A stretch of 64,000 bases of DNA from NCBI RefSeq assembly GCF_903645285.1, contig NZ_CAHJXN010000003.1, positions 288,001 through 352,000 on the forward strand, written 5' to 3'. A program made the position numbers and the translations under genes. The notes beneath the pieces were generated by a model, which did not search any database, had not been told where the DNA came from, and saw nothing but the letters and a program-made list of their open reading frames with translations. Numbering within the stretch: position 1 is the stretch's first letter; every line of letters begins with the position of its first letter. The DNA comes from Streptococcus thalassemiae (GTDB lineage: Bacteria > Bacillota > Bacilli > Lactobacillales > Streptococcaceae). Of this stretch, positions 18,902 through 29,792 are shown piece by piece.

Positions 18902-19783
18902 ATGCCAATTACATCATTAGAAATAAAGGACAAGACCTTTGGAACTCGATTCAGAGGTTTTGATCCAGAAGAAGTCGATGAATTTTTAGATATTGTGGTT
19001 CGTGATTACGAAGATCTTGTGCGTGCGAATCATGATAAAGATTTGCGTATTAAGAGTTTAGAAGAGCGTTTGTCTTACTTTGACGAAATGAAAGATTCAT
19101 TGAGCCAGTCTGTATTGATTGCCCAAGATACAGCTGAGCGAGTGAAACAGGCGGCGCATGAACGTTCAAACAATATTATTCACCAAGCAGAGCAGGATGC
19201 GCAACGCTTGTTGGAAGAAGCTAAATATAAGGCAAACGAGATTCTTCGTCAAGCAACAGACAATGCTAAGAAAGTTGCTGTTGAAACCGAAGAATTGAAG
19301 AACAAGAGCCGTGTCTTCCACCAACGTCTCAAATCTACAATTGAGAGCCAGTTAGCTATTGTTGAATCTTCAGATTGGGAAGATATTCTCCGTCCAACAG
19401 CTACTTATCTTCAAACCAGTGATGAAGCCTTTAAAGAAGTGGTTAGCGAAGTACTTGGAGAACCGATTCCAGCTTCAATTGAGGAAGAACCAATTGATAT
19501 GACACGTCAGTTCTCTCAAGCAGAAATGGCAGAGTTACAAGCTCGTATTGAGGCAGCCAATAAAGAATTGGCTGAATTTGAAGCTCAGGCTAAACAGGAA
19601 GTGGAAAATCCAACTCCTGTAGTGAGTCCTCAAATGGAAGAAGAGCCTGCTCATCCAGTTGGTCCAATGTACGAAGAACCAGAAGTAGCTCCAGTACATC
19701 CTTCGGCTCCAACACCAGCTACAGAAACGTTTGATTCAGCACCAGGATTTGAAGCACCGCAAGAATCCGTTACAATTTTATAA
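18902..19783 (+). CDS. divIVA: Cell division initiation protein DivIVA
   Basis: A 293-aa coiled-coil protein that senses negative membrane curvature and recruits septal and polar proteins. Seen: the membrane-binding N-terminus (MPITSLEIKDKTFGTRFRGF), long heptad-repeat coiled coils from about residue 30 to 135, and an acidic, proline-rich C-terminal tail. The ATG at 18902 gives the conserved N-terminus; a GTG four codons earlier is in frame but less likely. Last gene of the division cluster. Confidence 0.95.
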   Translation: MPITSLEIKDKTFGTRFRGFDPEEVDEFLDIVVRDYEDLVRANHDKDLRIKSLEERLSYFDEMKDSLSQSVLIAQDTAERVKQAAHERSNNIIHQAEQDAQRLLEEAKYKANEILRQATDNAKKVAVETEELKNKSRVFHQRLKSTIESQLAIVESSDWEDILRPTATYLQTSDEAFKEVVSEVLGEPIPASIEEEPIDMTRQFSQAEMAELQARIEAANKELAEFEAQAKQEVENPTPVVSPQMEEEPAHPVGPMYEEPEVAPVHPSAPTPATETFDSAPGFEAPQESVTIL

Positions 19784-19789
19784 GAAATA

Positions 19790-20006
19790 TTCTGAGAACA
19801 ATATCTTATCCTTATATTTCCAGCGAGCAGGAGATGGTGTGAGTCCTGCATTCCCTAACGATAAGATTATCCTCTCAAACAATCAAGTCTGAATGGAGTA
19901 AGATTTGACGTTCCCCACGTTACGGGATAAGAGGGAGAAAGACCAGATCTTTTTCCGAATAAAGGTGGTACCACGATTTTCGTCCTTTTTGGAAGTCGTG
20001 GTTTTT
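19790..20006 (+). promoter_or_regulatory. T-box riboswitch controlling ileS
   Basis: An mRNA leader that binds uncharged tRNA-Ile and then lets transcription continue. Stem I base pairs TGAG/CTCA and TCTTATC (19804-19810) with GATAAGA (19860-19866), leaving a specifier loop that contains ATC at 19869-19871, an isoleucine codon. The T-box sequence AAAGGTGGTACCACG is at 19961-19975. The AGCGAGCAGG...TCCTGC distal stem is also present. The leader ends in the terminator described next. Confidence 0.92.
19971..20006 (+). terminator. T-box terminator before ileS
   Basis: CCACGA pairs with TCGTGG and is followed by TTTTT. It overlaps the T-box antiterminator sequence, so the two structures exclude each other. 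Confidence 0.88.
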
Positions 20007-20035
20007 AATTTGTTATTATTTATAAAGGAGATACC

Positions 20036-22828
20036 ATGAAACTCAAAGATACCCTTAATCTTGGGAAAACAGCTTTCCCAATGCGTGCAGGCCTTCCTAC
20101 CAAAGAGCCAGTTTGGCAAAAGGAATGGGAAGATGCAAAACTTTACCAACGTCGTCAAGAATTGAACCAAGGAAAACCTCATTTCACCTTGCATGATGGC
20201 CCTCCATACGCGAACGGAAATATCCACGTTGGACATGCCATGAATCATATCTCAAAAGATATCATTGTTCGTTCAAAATCAATGTCAGGTTTTAACGCAC
20301 CTTATATCCCGGGTTGGGATACTCATGGTCTGCCAATCGAGCAAGTTTTGGCAAAACAAGGTGTCAAACGTAAAGAAATGGACTTGGTTGAGTACTTGAA
20401 ACTTTGCCGTGAATATGCTCTTTCTCAAGTTTATAAACAACGTGATGATTTCAAGCGCTTGGGGATGTCAGGTGACTGGGAAAATTTATATGTGACTTTA
20501 ACTCCAGACTATGAAGCAGCCCAAATCCGTGTCTTTGGTGAGATGGCTAATAAAGGCTATATCTACCGTGGTGCAAAACCAGTTTACTGGTCATGGTCAT
20601 CTGAGTCAGCCCTTGCCGAAGCAGAAATTGAATACCATGATTTGGTTTCGACTTCCCTTTACTATGCCAACAAGGTAAAAGATGGCAAAGGTGTTCTAGA
20701 TACAGATACTTATATCGTAGTCTGGACAACAACTCCATTTACCATCACAGCTTCTCGTGGTTTGACTGTTGGTGCAGATATTGATTACGTTTTGGTTCAA
20801 CCTGCTGGTGAAGATCGCAAGTTTGTAGTTGCTGCAGAATTATTGACTAGCTTGTCTGAGAAATTTGGCTGGGTTGATGTTCAAGTGTTGGCAACTTACC
20901 GTGGTCAAGAACTCAACCACATCGTAACAGAACACCCATGGGATACAGCTGTAGATGAGTTGGTTATTCTTGGTGACCACGTTACAACTGACTCTGGTAC
21001 TGGTATTGTCCATACAGCCCCTGGTTTTGGTGAGGACGACTACAATGTTGGTATTGCTAATGGTCTTGAAGTCGCAGTGACTGTTGACGAACGTGGTATC
21101 ATGATGAAGAATGCTGGTCCTGAGTTTGAAGGTCGATTCTATGAAAAGGTAGTTCCAACTGTTATTGAAAAACTTGGTAACCTCCTTCTTGCTCAAGAAG
21201 AAATCTCTCACTCATACCCATTTGACTGGCGTACTAAGAAACCAATCATCTGGCGTGCAGTACCACAATGGTTTGCCTCTGTTTCAAAATTCCGCCAAGA
21301 AATCTTGGATGCTATTGATAAAGTTAAATTCCATACAGAATGGGGTAAAGTACGTCTATATAATATGATTCGTGACCGTGGTGACTGGGTTATCTCTCGT
21401 CAACGTGCTTGGGGTGTTCCACTTCCAATCTTCTATGCAGAAGACGGTACAGCTATCATGACAGCTGAGACTATTGAACATGTGGCTCAACTCTTTGAAG
21501 TACATGGTTCAAGCATTTGGTGGGAACGTGATGCCAAAGACCTCTTGCCAGAAGGATTTACACATCCAGGTTCTCCAAATGGGGAGTTCAAGAAAGAAAC
21601 AGATATTATGGATGTATGGTTTGACTCAGGTTCATCATGGAATGGTGTTTTGGTAAATCGTCCAAATCTGACTTATCCAGCTGACCTTTACCTTGAAGGT
21701 TCTGACCAATACCGTGGTTGGTTCAACTCATCACTCATTACATCTGTTGCCAACCATGGCGTAGCACCTTACAAACAAATCTTGTCTCAAGGTTTTACGC
21801 TTGATGGTAAGGATGAAAAGATGTCCAAATCTCTTGGAAATACTATTTTGCCTAGCGATGTTGAGAAACAATTTGGCGCTGAAATTCTTCGTCTTTGGGT
21901 AACAAGTGTAGATACTAGCAATGACGTTCGTATCTCAATGGATATCCTTAGCCAAGTATCGGAATCTTACCGTAAAATCCGTAACACTCTTCGTTTCTTG
22001 ATTGCTAATACATCTGACTTTAACCCAGCTGAGGATGCAGTAGCTTACGATGAGCTTCGTTCAGTTGATAAGTATATGACGATTCGCTTTAACCAGCTTG
22101 TCAAGACCATTCGTGATGCTTATGCAAACTTTGAATTCTTGACAATCTATAAGGCATTGGTGAACTTTATCAACGTTGACTTGTCAGCCTTCTACCTTGA
22201 TTTTGCCAAAGATGTTGTTTACATCGAAGGTGCTAAATCATTGGAACGCCGTCAAATGCAAACTGTTTTCTATGACATTCTTGTCAAAATCACCAAACTC
22301 TTGACACCAATCCTTCCTCACACTGCGGAAGAAATCTGGTCATATCTTGAGTTTGAAGCTGAAGACTTCGTTCAATTGTCAGAATTACCAGAGGCTCAAA
22401 CTTTTGCTAATCAAGAAGAAATCTTGGATACATGGGCTTCCTTCATGGACTTCCGTGGACAAGCTCAAAAAGCCTTGGAAGAAGCGCGTAATGCCAAAGT
22501 TATCGGTAAATCGCTTGAAGCACACTTGACAGTTTATCCAAACGAAGTTGTGAAAACTCTACTCGAAGCAGTGAACAGCAATGTGGCTCAACTTTTGATC
22601 GTGTCAGACTTGACTATCGCAGAGGGACCAGCTCCAGAAACTGCTGTTAGCTTCGAAGATGTAGCCTTCACAGTAGAACGCGCTGCAGGCCAAGTATGTG
22701 ACCGTTGCCGTCGTATCGACCCAACAACAGCAGAACGTAGCTACCAGGCAGTCATCTGTGACCACTGTGCAAGTATCGTAGAAGAAAACTTTGCAGACGC
22801 AGTCGCAGAAGGATTTGAAGAGAAATAA
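20036..22828 (+). CDS. ileS: Isoleucyl-tRNA synthetase
   Basis: A 930-aa class I synthetase that charges tRNA-Ile. Seen: the HIGH-type motif in [16 protein letters not shown] near residue 60, the CP1 editing domain (WTTTPFTI), the KMSKS loop ([10 protein letters not shown]), and a C-terminal zinc ribbon with CDRCRR and CDHC. Length is normal for the bacterial type usually sensitive to mupirocin. It is expressed through the T-box leader. Confidence 0.97.
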   Translation: MKLKDTLNLGKTAFPMRAGLPTKEPVWQKEWEDAKLYQRRQELNQGKPHFTLHDGPPYANGNIHVGHAMNHISKDIIVRSKSMSGFNAPYIPGWDTHGLPIEQVLAKQGVKRKEMDLVEYLKLCREYALSQVYKQRDDFKRLGMSGDWENLYVTLTPDYEAAQIRVFGEMANKGYIYRGAKPVYWSWSSESALAEAEIEYHDLVSTSLYYANKVKDGKGVLDTDTYIVVWTTTPFTITASRGLTVGADIDYVLVQPAGEDRKFVVAAELLTSLSEKFGWVDVQVLATYRGQELNHIVTEHPWDTAVDELVILGDHVTTDSGTGIVHTAPGFGEDDYNVGIANGLEVAVTVDERGIMMKNAGPEFEGRFYEKVVPTVIEKLGNLLLAQEEISHSYPFDWRTKKPIIWRAVPQWFASVSKFRQEILDAIDKVKFHTEWGKVRLYNMIRDRGDWVISRQRAWGVPLPIFYAEDGTAIMTAETIEHVAQLFEVHGSSIWWERDAKDLLPEGFTHPGSPNGEFKKETDIMDVWFDSGSSWNGVLVNRPNLTYPADLYLEGSDQYRGWFNSSLITSVANHGVAPYKQILSQGFTLDGKDEKMSKSLGNTILPSDVEKQFGAEILRLWVTSVDTSNDVRISMDILSQVSESYRKIRNTLRFLIANTSDFNPAEDAVAYDELRSVDKYMTIRFNQLVKTIRDAYANFEFLTIYKALVNFINVDLSAFYLDFAKDVVYIEGAKSLERRQMQTVFYDILVKITKLLTPILPHTAEEIWSYLEFEAEDFVQLSELPEAQTFANQEEILDTWASFMDFRGQAQKALEEARNAKVIGKSLEAHLTVYPNEVVKTLLEAVNSNVAQLLIVSDLTIAEGPAPETAVSFEDVAFTVERAAGQVCDRCRRIDPTTAERSYQAVICDHCASIVEENFADAVAEGFEEK

Positions 22829-22850
22829 GGTTATTTTATAATGTGAACAA

Positions 22851-22883
22851 GGAAAAGGATTGTCAAACAGTCCTTTCCTTTTT
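22851..22883 (+). terminator. Terminator after ileS
   Basis: GGAAAAGGAT pairs imperfectly with GTCCTTTCC and is followed by a T run. Confidence 0.75.
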
Positions 22884-22973
22884 GGTTTTGACTAGCTTTT
22901 TTGTGAAAAATTGTGTAAAATAGAATAGATAAACGAGGGGAAACCTCGGAAAATTTAAAGGAGAATCCATCTA

Positions 22974-23666
22974 ATGGTAAAATTGGTTTTTGCTCGCCAC
23001 GGTGAGTCTGAATGGAACAAAGCTAACCTTTTCACTGGTTGGGCTGATGTTGATTTGTCTGAAAAAGGTACACAACAAGCGATTGACGCTGGTAAATTGA
23101 TCAAAGAAGCTGGTATCGAATTTGACCAAGCTTACACTTCAGTATTGAAACGTGCGATTAAAACAACTAACTTGGCTCTTGAAGCTTCTGACCAATTGTG
23201 GGTTCCAGTTGAAAAATCATGGCGCTTGAACGAACGTCACTACGGTGGTTTGACTGGTAAAAACAAAGCTGAAGCTGCTGAACAATTTGGTGATGAGCAA
23301 GTTCACATCTGGCGTCGTTCATACGATGTATTGCCTCCAAACATGGACCGTGATGATGAGCACTCAGCTCACACAGACCGTCGTTATGCTTCACTTGACG
23401 ACTCAGTAATCCCAGATGCTGAAAACTTGAAAGTGACTTTGGAACGTGCCCTTCCATTCTGGGAAGATAAAATTGCTCCAGCTCTTAAAGATGGTAAAAA
23501 CGTATTCGTAGGAGCTCACGGTAACTCAATCCGTGCTCTTGTAAAACACATCAAAGGTTTGTCAGATGACGAAATCATGGACGTGGAAATCCCTAACTTC
23601 CCACCATTGGTATTCGAATTTGACGAAAAATTGAACGTAGTTTCTGAATACTACCTTGGAAAATAA
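22974..23666 (+). CDS. gpmA: 2,3-bisphosphoglycerate-dependent phosphoglycerate mutase
   Basis: A 230-aa glycolytic enzyme interconverting 3- and 2-phosphoglycerate. Seen: the phosphohistidine motif ARHGESEWN (His about 9), [12 protein letters not shown], and the second catalytic His in [11 protein letters not shown]. Codon use is strongly biased, as for a highly expressed gene. The ribosome site AAAGGAGAA precedes the ATG. Confidence 0.97.
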   Translation: MVKLVFARHGESEWNKANLFTGWADVDLSEKGTQQAIDAGKLIKEAGIEFDQAYTSVLKRAIKTTNLALEASDQLWVPVEKSWRLNERHYGGLTGKNKAEAAEQFGDEQVHIWRRSYDVLPPNMDRDDEHSAHTDRRYASLDDSVIPDAENLKVTLERALPFWEDKIAPALKDGKNVFVGAHGNSIRALVKHIKGLSDDEIMDVEIPNFPPLVFEFDEKLNVVSEYYLGK

Positions 23667-23674
23667 AAAATTGT

Positions 23675-23704
23675 AAGTCTAGAATTGATTTCTAGGCTTT
23701 TTAT
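23675..23704 (+). terminator. Terminator after gpmA
   Basis: AAGTCTAGAA and TTTCTAGGCTT form a stem followed by a short T run. It ends only about 15 bases before the fucosidase start. Confidence 0.72.
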
Positions 23705-23718
23705 GTTAGTATGGTAGT

Positions 23719-26130
23719 ATGATGAGGAATAAAAAACAAGATTATGTATTGGCCTACAAGCAACCAGCGTCAACAACTTACAAGGGCTGGGAAGAAGAGG
23801 CCTTACCAATAGGCAATGGTTCTTTAGGGGCAAAAGTATTTGGCCTTATAGGAGCTGAGCGGATTCAATTCAATGAAAAAAGTCTCTGGTCTGGAGGTCC
23901 ACTTCCTGATAGTTCAGATTATCAAGGTGGAAATCTTCAGGATCAGTATGGTTTTTTAGCTGAGATTCGCCAGGCTTTGGAGAAGAGAGATTACAATCGG
24001 GCTAAGGAACTGGCTGAAGAGCACCTGGTCGGGCCCCAAACGAGTCAATATGGGACCTATCTGTCCTTTGGAGATATTTTTATTGAGTTCAGCCAGCAAG
24101 GCAAGACTTTGTCTCAGGTGACGGATTACCAGAGACAGCTGAATATTAGTAAGGCACTTGCGACCACTTCTTATGTCTATAAGGGAACGAAATTTGAACG
24201 TGAAGCTTTTGCGAGTTTTCCAGATGATCTCTTGGTTCAGAGTTTTACTAAGGAAGGGGCGGAAACTCTAGATTTTACTATAGAACTGTCGCTAAGTCGT
24301 GATTTGGCTTCTGATGGAAAGTATGAGCAGGAAAAATCTGATTACAAGGAGTGCCAGCTGGATATTACTGATTCTTATATCTTGATGAAGGGACGGGTTA
24401 AGGATAATGATCTGCGGTTTGCTAGTTATCTAGCTTGGGAAACGGATGGAGACATTATAGTCAGGTCAGATAAGGTTCAGATATCAGGAGCCAGTTATGC
24501 CAATCTCTTCTTGGCGGCTAAGACAGATTTTGCCCAAAATCCTGCTAGTAATTATCGCAATAAACTAGATTTAGAGCAGCAAGTAAAGGACTTGGTGGAC
24601 ACAGCTAAAGAAAAGGGCTATGCCCAATTGAAATCAAGGCATATTGAGGACTACCAAGCATTATTCCAGCGTGTTCAATTGGATTTGGGAGCTGATGTAG
24701 ACACATCCACTGCAGATGATTTGTTAAAAAATTATAAGCCACAAGCGGGGCAGGCTTTGGAGGAGTTGTTCTTCCAGTATGGACGGTATTTATTGATTAG
24801 TTCGTCCAGAGACTGCCCAGATGCGCTACCAGCTAACCTACAAGGGGTCTGGAATGCAGTCGATAATCCTCCGTGGAATTCGGACTATCACTTAAATATC
24901 AATCTGCAGATGAATTATTGGCCAGCCTATGTGACTAACCTCTTAGAAACGACCTTTCCGGTCATCAACTATATAGATGATTTGCGTCTCTATGGTCGCC
25001 TAGCGGCTGCAAGGTATGCAGGAATCGTCTCTCAGGAAGGGGAGGAGAATGGTTGGTTGGTCCATACTCAAGCGACTCCCTTTGGTTGGACAGCACCTGG
25101 TTGGGATTACTATTGGGGTTGGTCACCAGCTGCCAATGCGTGGATGATGCAAACTGTTTATGAGGCCTATTCATTTTACAGGGACCAAGACTATCTCAGG
25201 GAGAAAATTTATCCCATGTTGAGGGAAACGGTGCGTTTTTGGAATGCCTTTTTACATAAGGATCAGCAGGCGCAGCGTTGGGTGTCTTCTCCGTCTTATT
25301 CTCCAGAACATGGGCCGATTTCGATTGGCAATACCTATGACCAATCTCTGATTTGGCAGTTATTTCATGATTTTATTCAGGCTGCTCAGGAATTGGGACT
25401 GAATGAGGCTTTGTTGACTGAGATCAAGGAGAAGTTTGACTTGCTTAATCCTCTTCAAATCACTCAATCTGGTCGAATCAGGGAGTGGTATGAGGAGGAA
25501 GAGCAGTATTTTCAAAATGAGAAAGTGGAGGCCCAGCATCGGCACGCTTCCCATCTGGTGGGACTCTATCCTGGAAATCTCTTTAGTCATAAGGGACAAG
25601 ACTATCTTGAAGCGGCGCGTGCTAGCCTCAATGATCGTGGAGATGGCGGCACAGGCTGGTCCAAGGCCAATAAGATCAATCTTTGGGCGCGTCTAGGAGA
25701 TGGCAATCGAGCCCATAAATTATTAGCAGAGCAGTTAAAGACATCCACCTTGCTAAATCTTTGGTGTAGTCACCCTCCTTTTCAGATAGATGGTAATTTT
25801 GGTGCTACTAGTGGCATGGCAGAAATGTTACTCCAGTCTCATGCAGCTTATCTGGTACCTCTAGCTGCCCTTCCCGATGCATGGTCAACAGGTTATGTTT
25901 CAGGCTTAGTGGCACGTGGACATTTTGAAGTGAGCATGAGGTGGGAGGATAAAAAACTTTTACAGTTGACCATTTTATCAAGGAGTGGAGGAGATTTGCG
26001 AGTTTCTTATCCAGATATTGAGAAGAGTGTGATTGAAGTGAATCAAGAAAAAATAAAAGCGAAATGCATAGAGAAAGATTGTATTTCAGTAGCGACAGCA
26101 GAAGGCGATCTGGTTCAATTTTATTTTTAA
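23719..26130 (+). CDS. GH95-family glycosidase, probable alpha-L-fucosidase
   Basis: An 803-aa protein of glycoside hydrolase family 95, enzymes that remove alpha-1,2-linked fucose (some act on galactose). Seen: N-terminal beta domain with EEALPIGNGSLGAKVFG and QFNEKSLWSGG, the catalytic (alpha/alpha)6 barrel with NLQGVWNAVDNPPWNSDYHLNIN-type loop and WSSPSYSPEHGPI-like region. No signal peptide is seen, so it acts on imported oligosaccharides in the cytosol. It begins just after the gpmA terminator, with no clear promoter or ribosome site before the tandem ATGATG. The substrate is family-based. Confidence 0.85.
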   Translation: MMRNKKQDYVLAYKQPASTTYKGWEEEALPIGNGSLGAKVFGLIGAERIQFNEKSLWSGGPLPDSSDYQGGNLQDQYGFLAEIRQALEKRDYNRAKELAEEHLVGPQTSQYGTYLSFGDIFIEFSQQGKTLSQVTDYQRQLNISKALATTSYVYKGTKFEREAFASFPDDLLVQSFTKEGAETLDFTIELSLSRDLASDGKYEQEKSDYKECQLDITDSYILMKGRVKDNDLRFASYLAWETDGDIIVRSDKVQISGASYANLFLAAKTDFAQNPASNYRNKLDLEQQVKDLVDTAKEKGYAQLKSRHIEDYQALFQRVQLDLGADVDTSTADDLLKNYKPQAGQALEELFFQYGRYLLISSSRDCPDALPANLQGVWNAVDNPPWNSDYHLNINLQMNYWPAYVTNLLETTFPVINYIDDLRLYGRLAAARYAGIVSQEGEENGWLVHTQATPFGWTAPGWDYYWGWSPAANAWMMQTVYEAYSFYRDQDYLREKIYPMLRETVRFWNAFLHKDQQAQRWVSSPSYSPEHGPISIGNTYDQSLIWQLFHDFIQAAQELGLNEALLTEIKEKFDLLNPLQITQSGRIREWYEEEEQYFQNEKVEAQHRHASHLVGLYPGNLFSHKGQDYLEAARASLNDRGDGGTGWSKANKINLWARLGDGNRAHKLLAEQLKTSTLLNLWCSHPPFQIDGNFGATSGMAEMLLQSHAAYLVPLAALPDAWSTGYVSGLVARGHFEVSMRWEDKKLLQLTILSRSGGDLRVSYPDIEKSVIEVNQEKIKAKCIEKDCISVATAEGDLVQFYF

Positions 26131-26141
26131 GAAGATGTTAG

Positions 26142-26168
26142 AAGGCAGTAATTTGAAACTGCCTTTTA
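26142..26168 (+). terminator. Hairpin after the GH95 gene
   Basis: AAGGCAGT pairs with ACTGCCTT, followed by a short T-rich stretch; probably a modest terminator. Confidence 0.6.
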
Positions 26169-26192
26169 ATAAGGATTTGAGAATGTAAGCAG

Positions 26193-26221
26193 TTTCCAAC
26201 TAGTTGAAAAAGCGTTATAAT
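26193..26221 (+). promoter_or_regulatory. Promoter of the ABC exporter pair
   Basis: TTTCCA (26193-26198) and TATAAT (26216-26221) with a 17-base spacer. It lies about 40 bases before the ATPase gene. Confidence 0.65.
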
Positions 26222-26260
26222 GGTAGTAGGAAGTAATTTGTTTGAGAGAGGGTGGGTCTG

Positions 26261-26962
26261 ATGGCTTATATTGAGATGAAACACTGTTACAAGCGTTATC
26301 AGGTTGGGGACACGGAGATTGTGGCCAATCGTGATGTGAATTTTGAAATTGAAAAAGGGGAGCTAGTGATTATCCTTGGTGCATCTGGTGCAGGCAAGTC
26401 AACGGTTCTTAACCTTCTTGGGGGAATGGATACTAATGACGAGGGGGAAATCTGGATTGATAGTGTTAATATTGCAGACTATAGTTCCCACCAGAGAACC
26501 AATTACCGTAGAAATGATGTCGGTTTTGTTTTTCAGTTTTATAATCTAGTTTCCAATCTAACCGCTAAGGAAAATGTGGAGTTGGCTTCAGAAATCGTGA
26601 CAGATGCCTTGAATCCTGAACAGGTCTTGACAGATGTAGGTCTGGCTCATCGTCTCAATAATTTTCCAGCCCAGCTTTCTGGAGGGGAGCAACAGCGAGT
26701 CTCCATTGCACGCGCGGTAGCCAAAAATCCTAAAATTCTCCTTTGTGATGAACCGACTGGAGCCTTGGATTATCAGACAGGCAAGCAGGTTTTGAAAATT
26801 CTCCAAGATATGTCTCGTCAAAAGGGAGCGACGGTGATCATCGTGACTCACAATGGAGCTTTGGCGCCCATTGCTGATCGCGTGATTCATATGCACGATG
26901 CCAGTGTCAAGGATGTGGTGATCAACCAGCATCCTCAGGATATCGACAGTTTGGAGTACTAG
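26261..26962 (+). CDS. ABC transporter ATP-binding protein (MacB/LolD type)
   Basis: A 233-aa ATPase with Walker [11 protein letters not shown]-loop [15 protein letters not shown] signature LSGGEQQR, Walker [13 protein letters not shown] and the H-loop VTHN. The family pairs with FtsX-type permeases to power mechanotransmission or export, not classical import. I chose the ATG at 26261 because the GAGAGGGTGGG purine run fits it better than a start three codons earlier. The next gene begins one base after its stop, so the two form one transporter. Confidence 0.93.
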   Translation: MAYIEMKHCYKRYQVGDTEIVANRDVNFEIEKGELVIILGASGAGKSTVLNLLGGMDTNDEGEIWIDSVNIADYSSHQRTNYRRNDVGFVFQFYNLVSNLTAKENVELASEIVTDALNPEQVLTDVGLAHRLNNFPAQLSGGEQQRVSIARAVAKNPKILLCDEPTGALDYQTGKQVLKILQDMSRQKGATVIIVTHNGALAPIADRVIHMHDASVKDVVINQHPQDIDSLEY

Positions 26963-26963
26963 C

Positions 26964-29672
26964 ATGATCAAGCGAAAAACCTATTGGAAGGACTTAATTC
27001 AGTCCTTCACAGGCTCCAAAGGGCGTTTTTTATCCATCTTAACCTTGATGATGTTAGGGTCTCTAGCCCTAGTAGGCCTCAAAGTGACTAGCCCCAACAT
27101 GGAGGCGACAGCTAATGCTTATTTAACAACTGCTCAAACCTTGGATTTGGCAGTTATGTCTAATTATGGTTTGGATCAAGCAGATCAAAAAGAACTAGAA
27201 CAGACTCAGGGCGCAGAGGTTGAGTTTGGCTATTTGACAGATGTGACTATGGATAATGGGCAGGATGCCATTCGACTGTACTCCAAACCAGAGCGAATTT
27301 CAACCTTTCAGCTAAGAGAGGGACGACTTCCTCAGTCAGACAAGGAAATCGCCTTGGCCACTCATTTGCAAGGCCAATTCAGCGTGGGACAAGAGATTAG
27401 TTTTAAAGAAAAAGAAGAGGGTCATTCCTCTTTAAAAGACCATACTTATACCATTACTGGTTTTGTGGATTCGGCTGAAATCCTCTCCCAGCGAGATATG
27501 GGCTACGCAGCAAGTGGAAGCGGGACTCTGACAGCCTATGGGGTGATTTTACCTAGTCAGTTTGATCAGAAAGTCTACAATATAGCACGCTTAAAATATC
27601 AAGATTTAGCAGGTTTAAATGCTTTCTCAGCAGCTTATGAAGAAAAATCCAAGCAACATCAGGAAGACCTTGAACAAGCTTTGTCAGATAATGGCAAGGC
27701 ACGTCTGCAACTCTTGAGAAAAGAAGGACAAGAGTCTCTAGACAAAGGTCAAGAGACCCTTGACAAGGCTGAGACTAATTTGCAGGAAGGCAAGCGTCGT
27801 TTAGCAGCTGCTCAAGCTCGTTTACAGGCTCAGGAAAGCCAACTAGCCTTGCTTCCTCAAGCCCAGAGAGAGCAGGCCAGTGCGCAACTTACCCAAGCCA
27901 AGCAGGAATTGAGCAAGGAAGAAGATAAACTAAAGCAGGCTGAACAAAATCTAGCCCAAGAAAAGGAAAAATTAGAAAAACATCAGCAAGTTTTGGATGA
28001 TTTGGCGGAGCCAAGGTATCAAGTATATAATCGTCAGACCATGCCTGGCGGTCAAGGCTACCTCATGTACAGTAATGCTTCAGCCAGTATTCGGGCAGTG
28101 GGCAATATCTTTCCTGTAGTGCTTTATGCCGTAGCAGCCATGGTGACCTTCACAACTATGACTCGTTTTGTGGATGAAGAGCGAACTCATGCAGGGATTT
28201 TTAAGGCCTTGGGCTATCGTAGCAAGGATATTATCGCCAAGTTTCTCCTTTATGGTCTAGTAGCTGGGACTGTCGGAACAGCTCTAGGTAGCATACTTGG
28301 CCATTATTTACTAGCTAGTGTAATTTCAAGTGTTATTACAAAAGACATGGTGGTGGGAGAAACCCAGATTCAGTTCTATTGGACCTATAGCTTACTGGCT
28401 CTTGTCTTGAGTTGGTTGGCTAGTGTTCTACCAGCCTACTTGGTAGCTCGTAGGGAACTTCATGATGAAGCAGCCCAGCTTTTACTGCCTAAACCTCCTG
28501 TCAAAGGAGCTAAAATCTTACTGGAGCGCATCCGTTTTATTTGGCGTCGTCTCAGTTTTACTCATAAGGTAACAGCTCGTAATATCTTCCGTTATAAGCA
28601 GCGGATGTTGATGACGATCTTTGGTGTGGCAGGTTCTGTAGCTCTGCTCTTTGCAGGTTTGGGAATCCAATCCTCTGTAGCAGGAGTTCCGTCTAGACAG
28701 TTTCAACAAATCCAACAGTATCAGATGATTGTTTCTGAAAATCCTAGTGCGACCAATCAGGACAAGGCAAATCTAGAAGAAGTGTTGAAAGGGCAGGATA
28801 TCCAAGACTACCAGAAAATCTATTCTAAAACGCTAGACAAGGATTTCAAAGGTAAGGCTGGTCTTCAAACCATTACCCTTATGATGACAGAGAAGGAAGA
28901 TTTGACTCCCTTTATTCATCTGCAACATCATCAGCAAGAGCTGACATTAAAAGATGGCGTCGTTATTACAGCTAAACTCGCCCAGCTGGCAGGTGTTAAG
29001 GTTGGACAGACTTTAGAAATTGAAGGGAGGGAGCTAACGGTCGCTGCCATTGCTGAGAACTACGTTGGTCACTTTATTTATATGAGTCAGGCTAGCTATG
29101 AGCAAATTTACGGCCAGCTACCCCAAGCCAACACTTATCTGGTTTCGCTAAGGGATACCAGTGCAACTAGTATCGAAAGGCAGGCAGGTTTGCTTATGAA
29201 TCAATCTGCGGTGTCCAGCGTTGTCCAAAATGCTTCAGCCATTCGACTCTTTGACTCGGTCGCAAGTTCACTCAATCAGACCATGACCATCTTGGTCATC
29301 GTATCGGTTCTGTTGGCTATTGTTATCCTCTACAATCTGACCAATATCAACGTAGCTGAGAGAATCCGTGAACTCTCCACTATCAAGGTTCTCGGTTTTC
29401 ATAATAATGAAGTCACTCTCTACATTTACCGTGAGACGATTGTGCTGTCCCTTGTGGGAATCGTACTTGGTCTGGTAGCTGGTTTCTATTTACACCAATT
29501 TTTGATTCAAATGATTTCGCCTGCGACCATTCTCTTTTATCCACAGGTAGGCTGGGAAGTCTATGTAATTCCGGTGGCAGCAGTAAGCATCATTTTGACC
29601 TTGCTTGGTTTCTTTGTCAATCATCATCTGAGAAAGGTTGATATGCTTGAAGCCCTGAAATCTGTAGAGTAA
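26964..29672 (+). CDS. FtsX-family ABC permease with large extracellular coiled coil
   Basis: A 902-aa permease with one N-terminal membrane helix (about residues 20-40), an extracellular domain, two FtsX-type three-helix blocks (about 375-490 and 770-890), and a second extracellular domain between them. The first outer domain holds a long heptad-rich coiled coil (about residues 225-345, rich in Glu, Gln and Lys). This architecture resembles exporters of antimicrobial-peptide defence or cell-wall hydrolase control. The substrate is unknown. Confidence 0.88.
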   Translation: MIKRKTYWKDLIQSFTGSKGRFLSILTLMMLGSLALVGLKVTSPNMEATANAYLTTAQTLDLAVMSNYGLDQADQKELEQTQGAEVEFGYLTDVTMDNGQDAIRLYSKPERISTFQLREGRLPQSDKEIALATHLQGQFSVGQEISFKEKEEGHSSLKDHTYTITGFVDSAEILSQRDMGYAASGSGTLTAYGVILPSQFDQKVYNIARLKYQDLAGLNAFSAAYEEKSKQHQEDLEQALSDNGKARLQLLRKEGQESLDKGQETLDKAETNLQEGKRRLAAAQARLQAQESQLALLPQAQREQASAQLTQAKQELSKEEDKLKQAEQNLAQEKEKLEKHQQVLDDLAEPRYQVYNRQTMPGGQGYLMYSNASASIRAVGNIFPVVLYAVAAMVTFTTMTRFVDEERTHAGIFKALGYRSKDIIAKFLLYGLVAGTVGTALGSILGHYLLASVISSVITKDMVVGETQIQFYWTYSLLALVLSWLASVLPAYLVARRELHDEAAQLLLPKPPVKGAKILLERIRFIWRRLSFTHKVTARNIFRYKQRMLMTIFGVAGSVALLFAGLGIQSSVAGVPSRQFQQIQQYQMIVSENPSATNQDKANLEEVLKGQDIQDYQKIYSKTLDKDFKGKAGLQTITLMMTEKEDLTPFIHLQHHQQELTLKDGVVITAKLAQLAGVKVGQTLEIEGRELTVAAIAENYVGHFIYMSQASYEQIYGQLPQANTYLVSLRDTSATSIERQAGLLMNQSAVSSVVQNASAIRLFDSVASSLNQTMTILVIVSVLLAIVILYNLTNINVAERIRELSTIKVLGFHNNEVTLYIYRETIVLSLVGIVLGLVAGFYLHQFLIQMISPATILFYPQVGWEVYVIPVAAVSIILTLLGFFVNHHLRKVDMLEALKSVE

Positions 29673-29719
29673 TTTAGTTGTTTTTATCAGATCGAACTTG
29701 AATTTACTCGTAAATCATG

Positions 29720-29746
29720 ACCACCCGCATAGCAGGTGGTTTTTTT
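29720..29746 (+). terminator. Terminator after the FtsX-type permease gene
   Basis: ACCACC and GGTGGT stem with TTTTTTT. A second hairpin TCTCGC/GCGAGA follows directly. Confidence 0.85.
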
Positions 29747-29792
29747 GTCTCGCACCTAGCGGAGCGAGACGGACTAATAGTCACATAATTAT

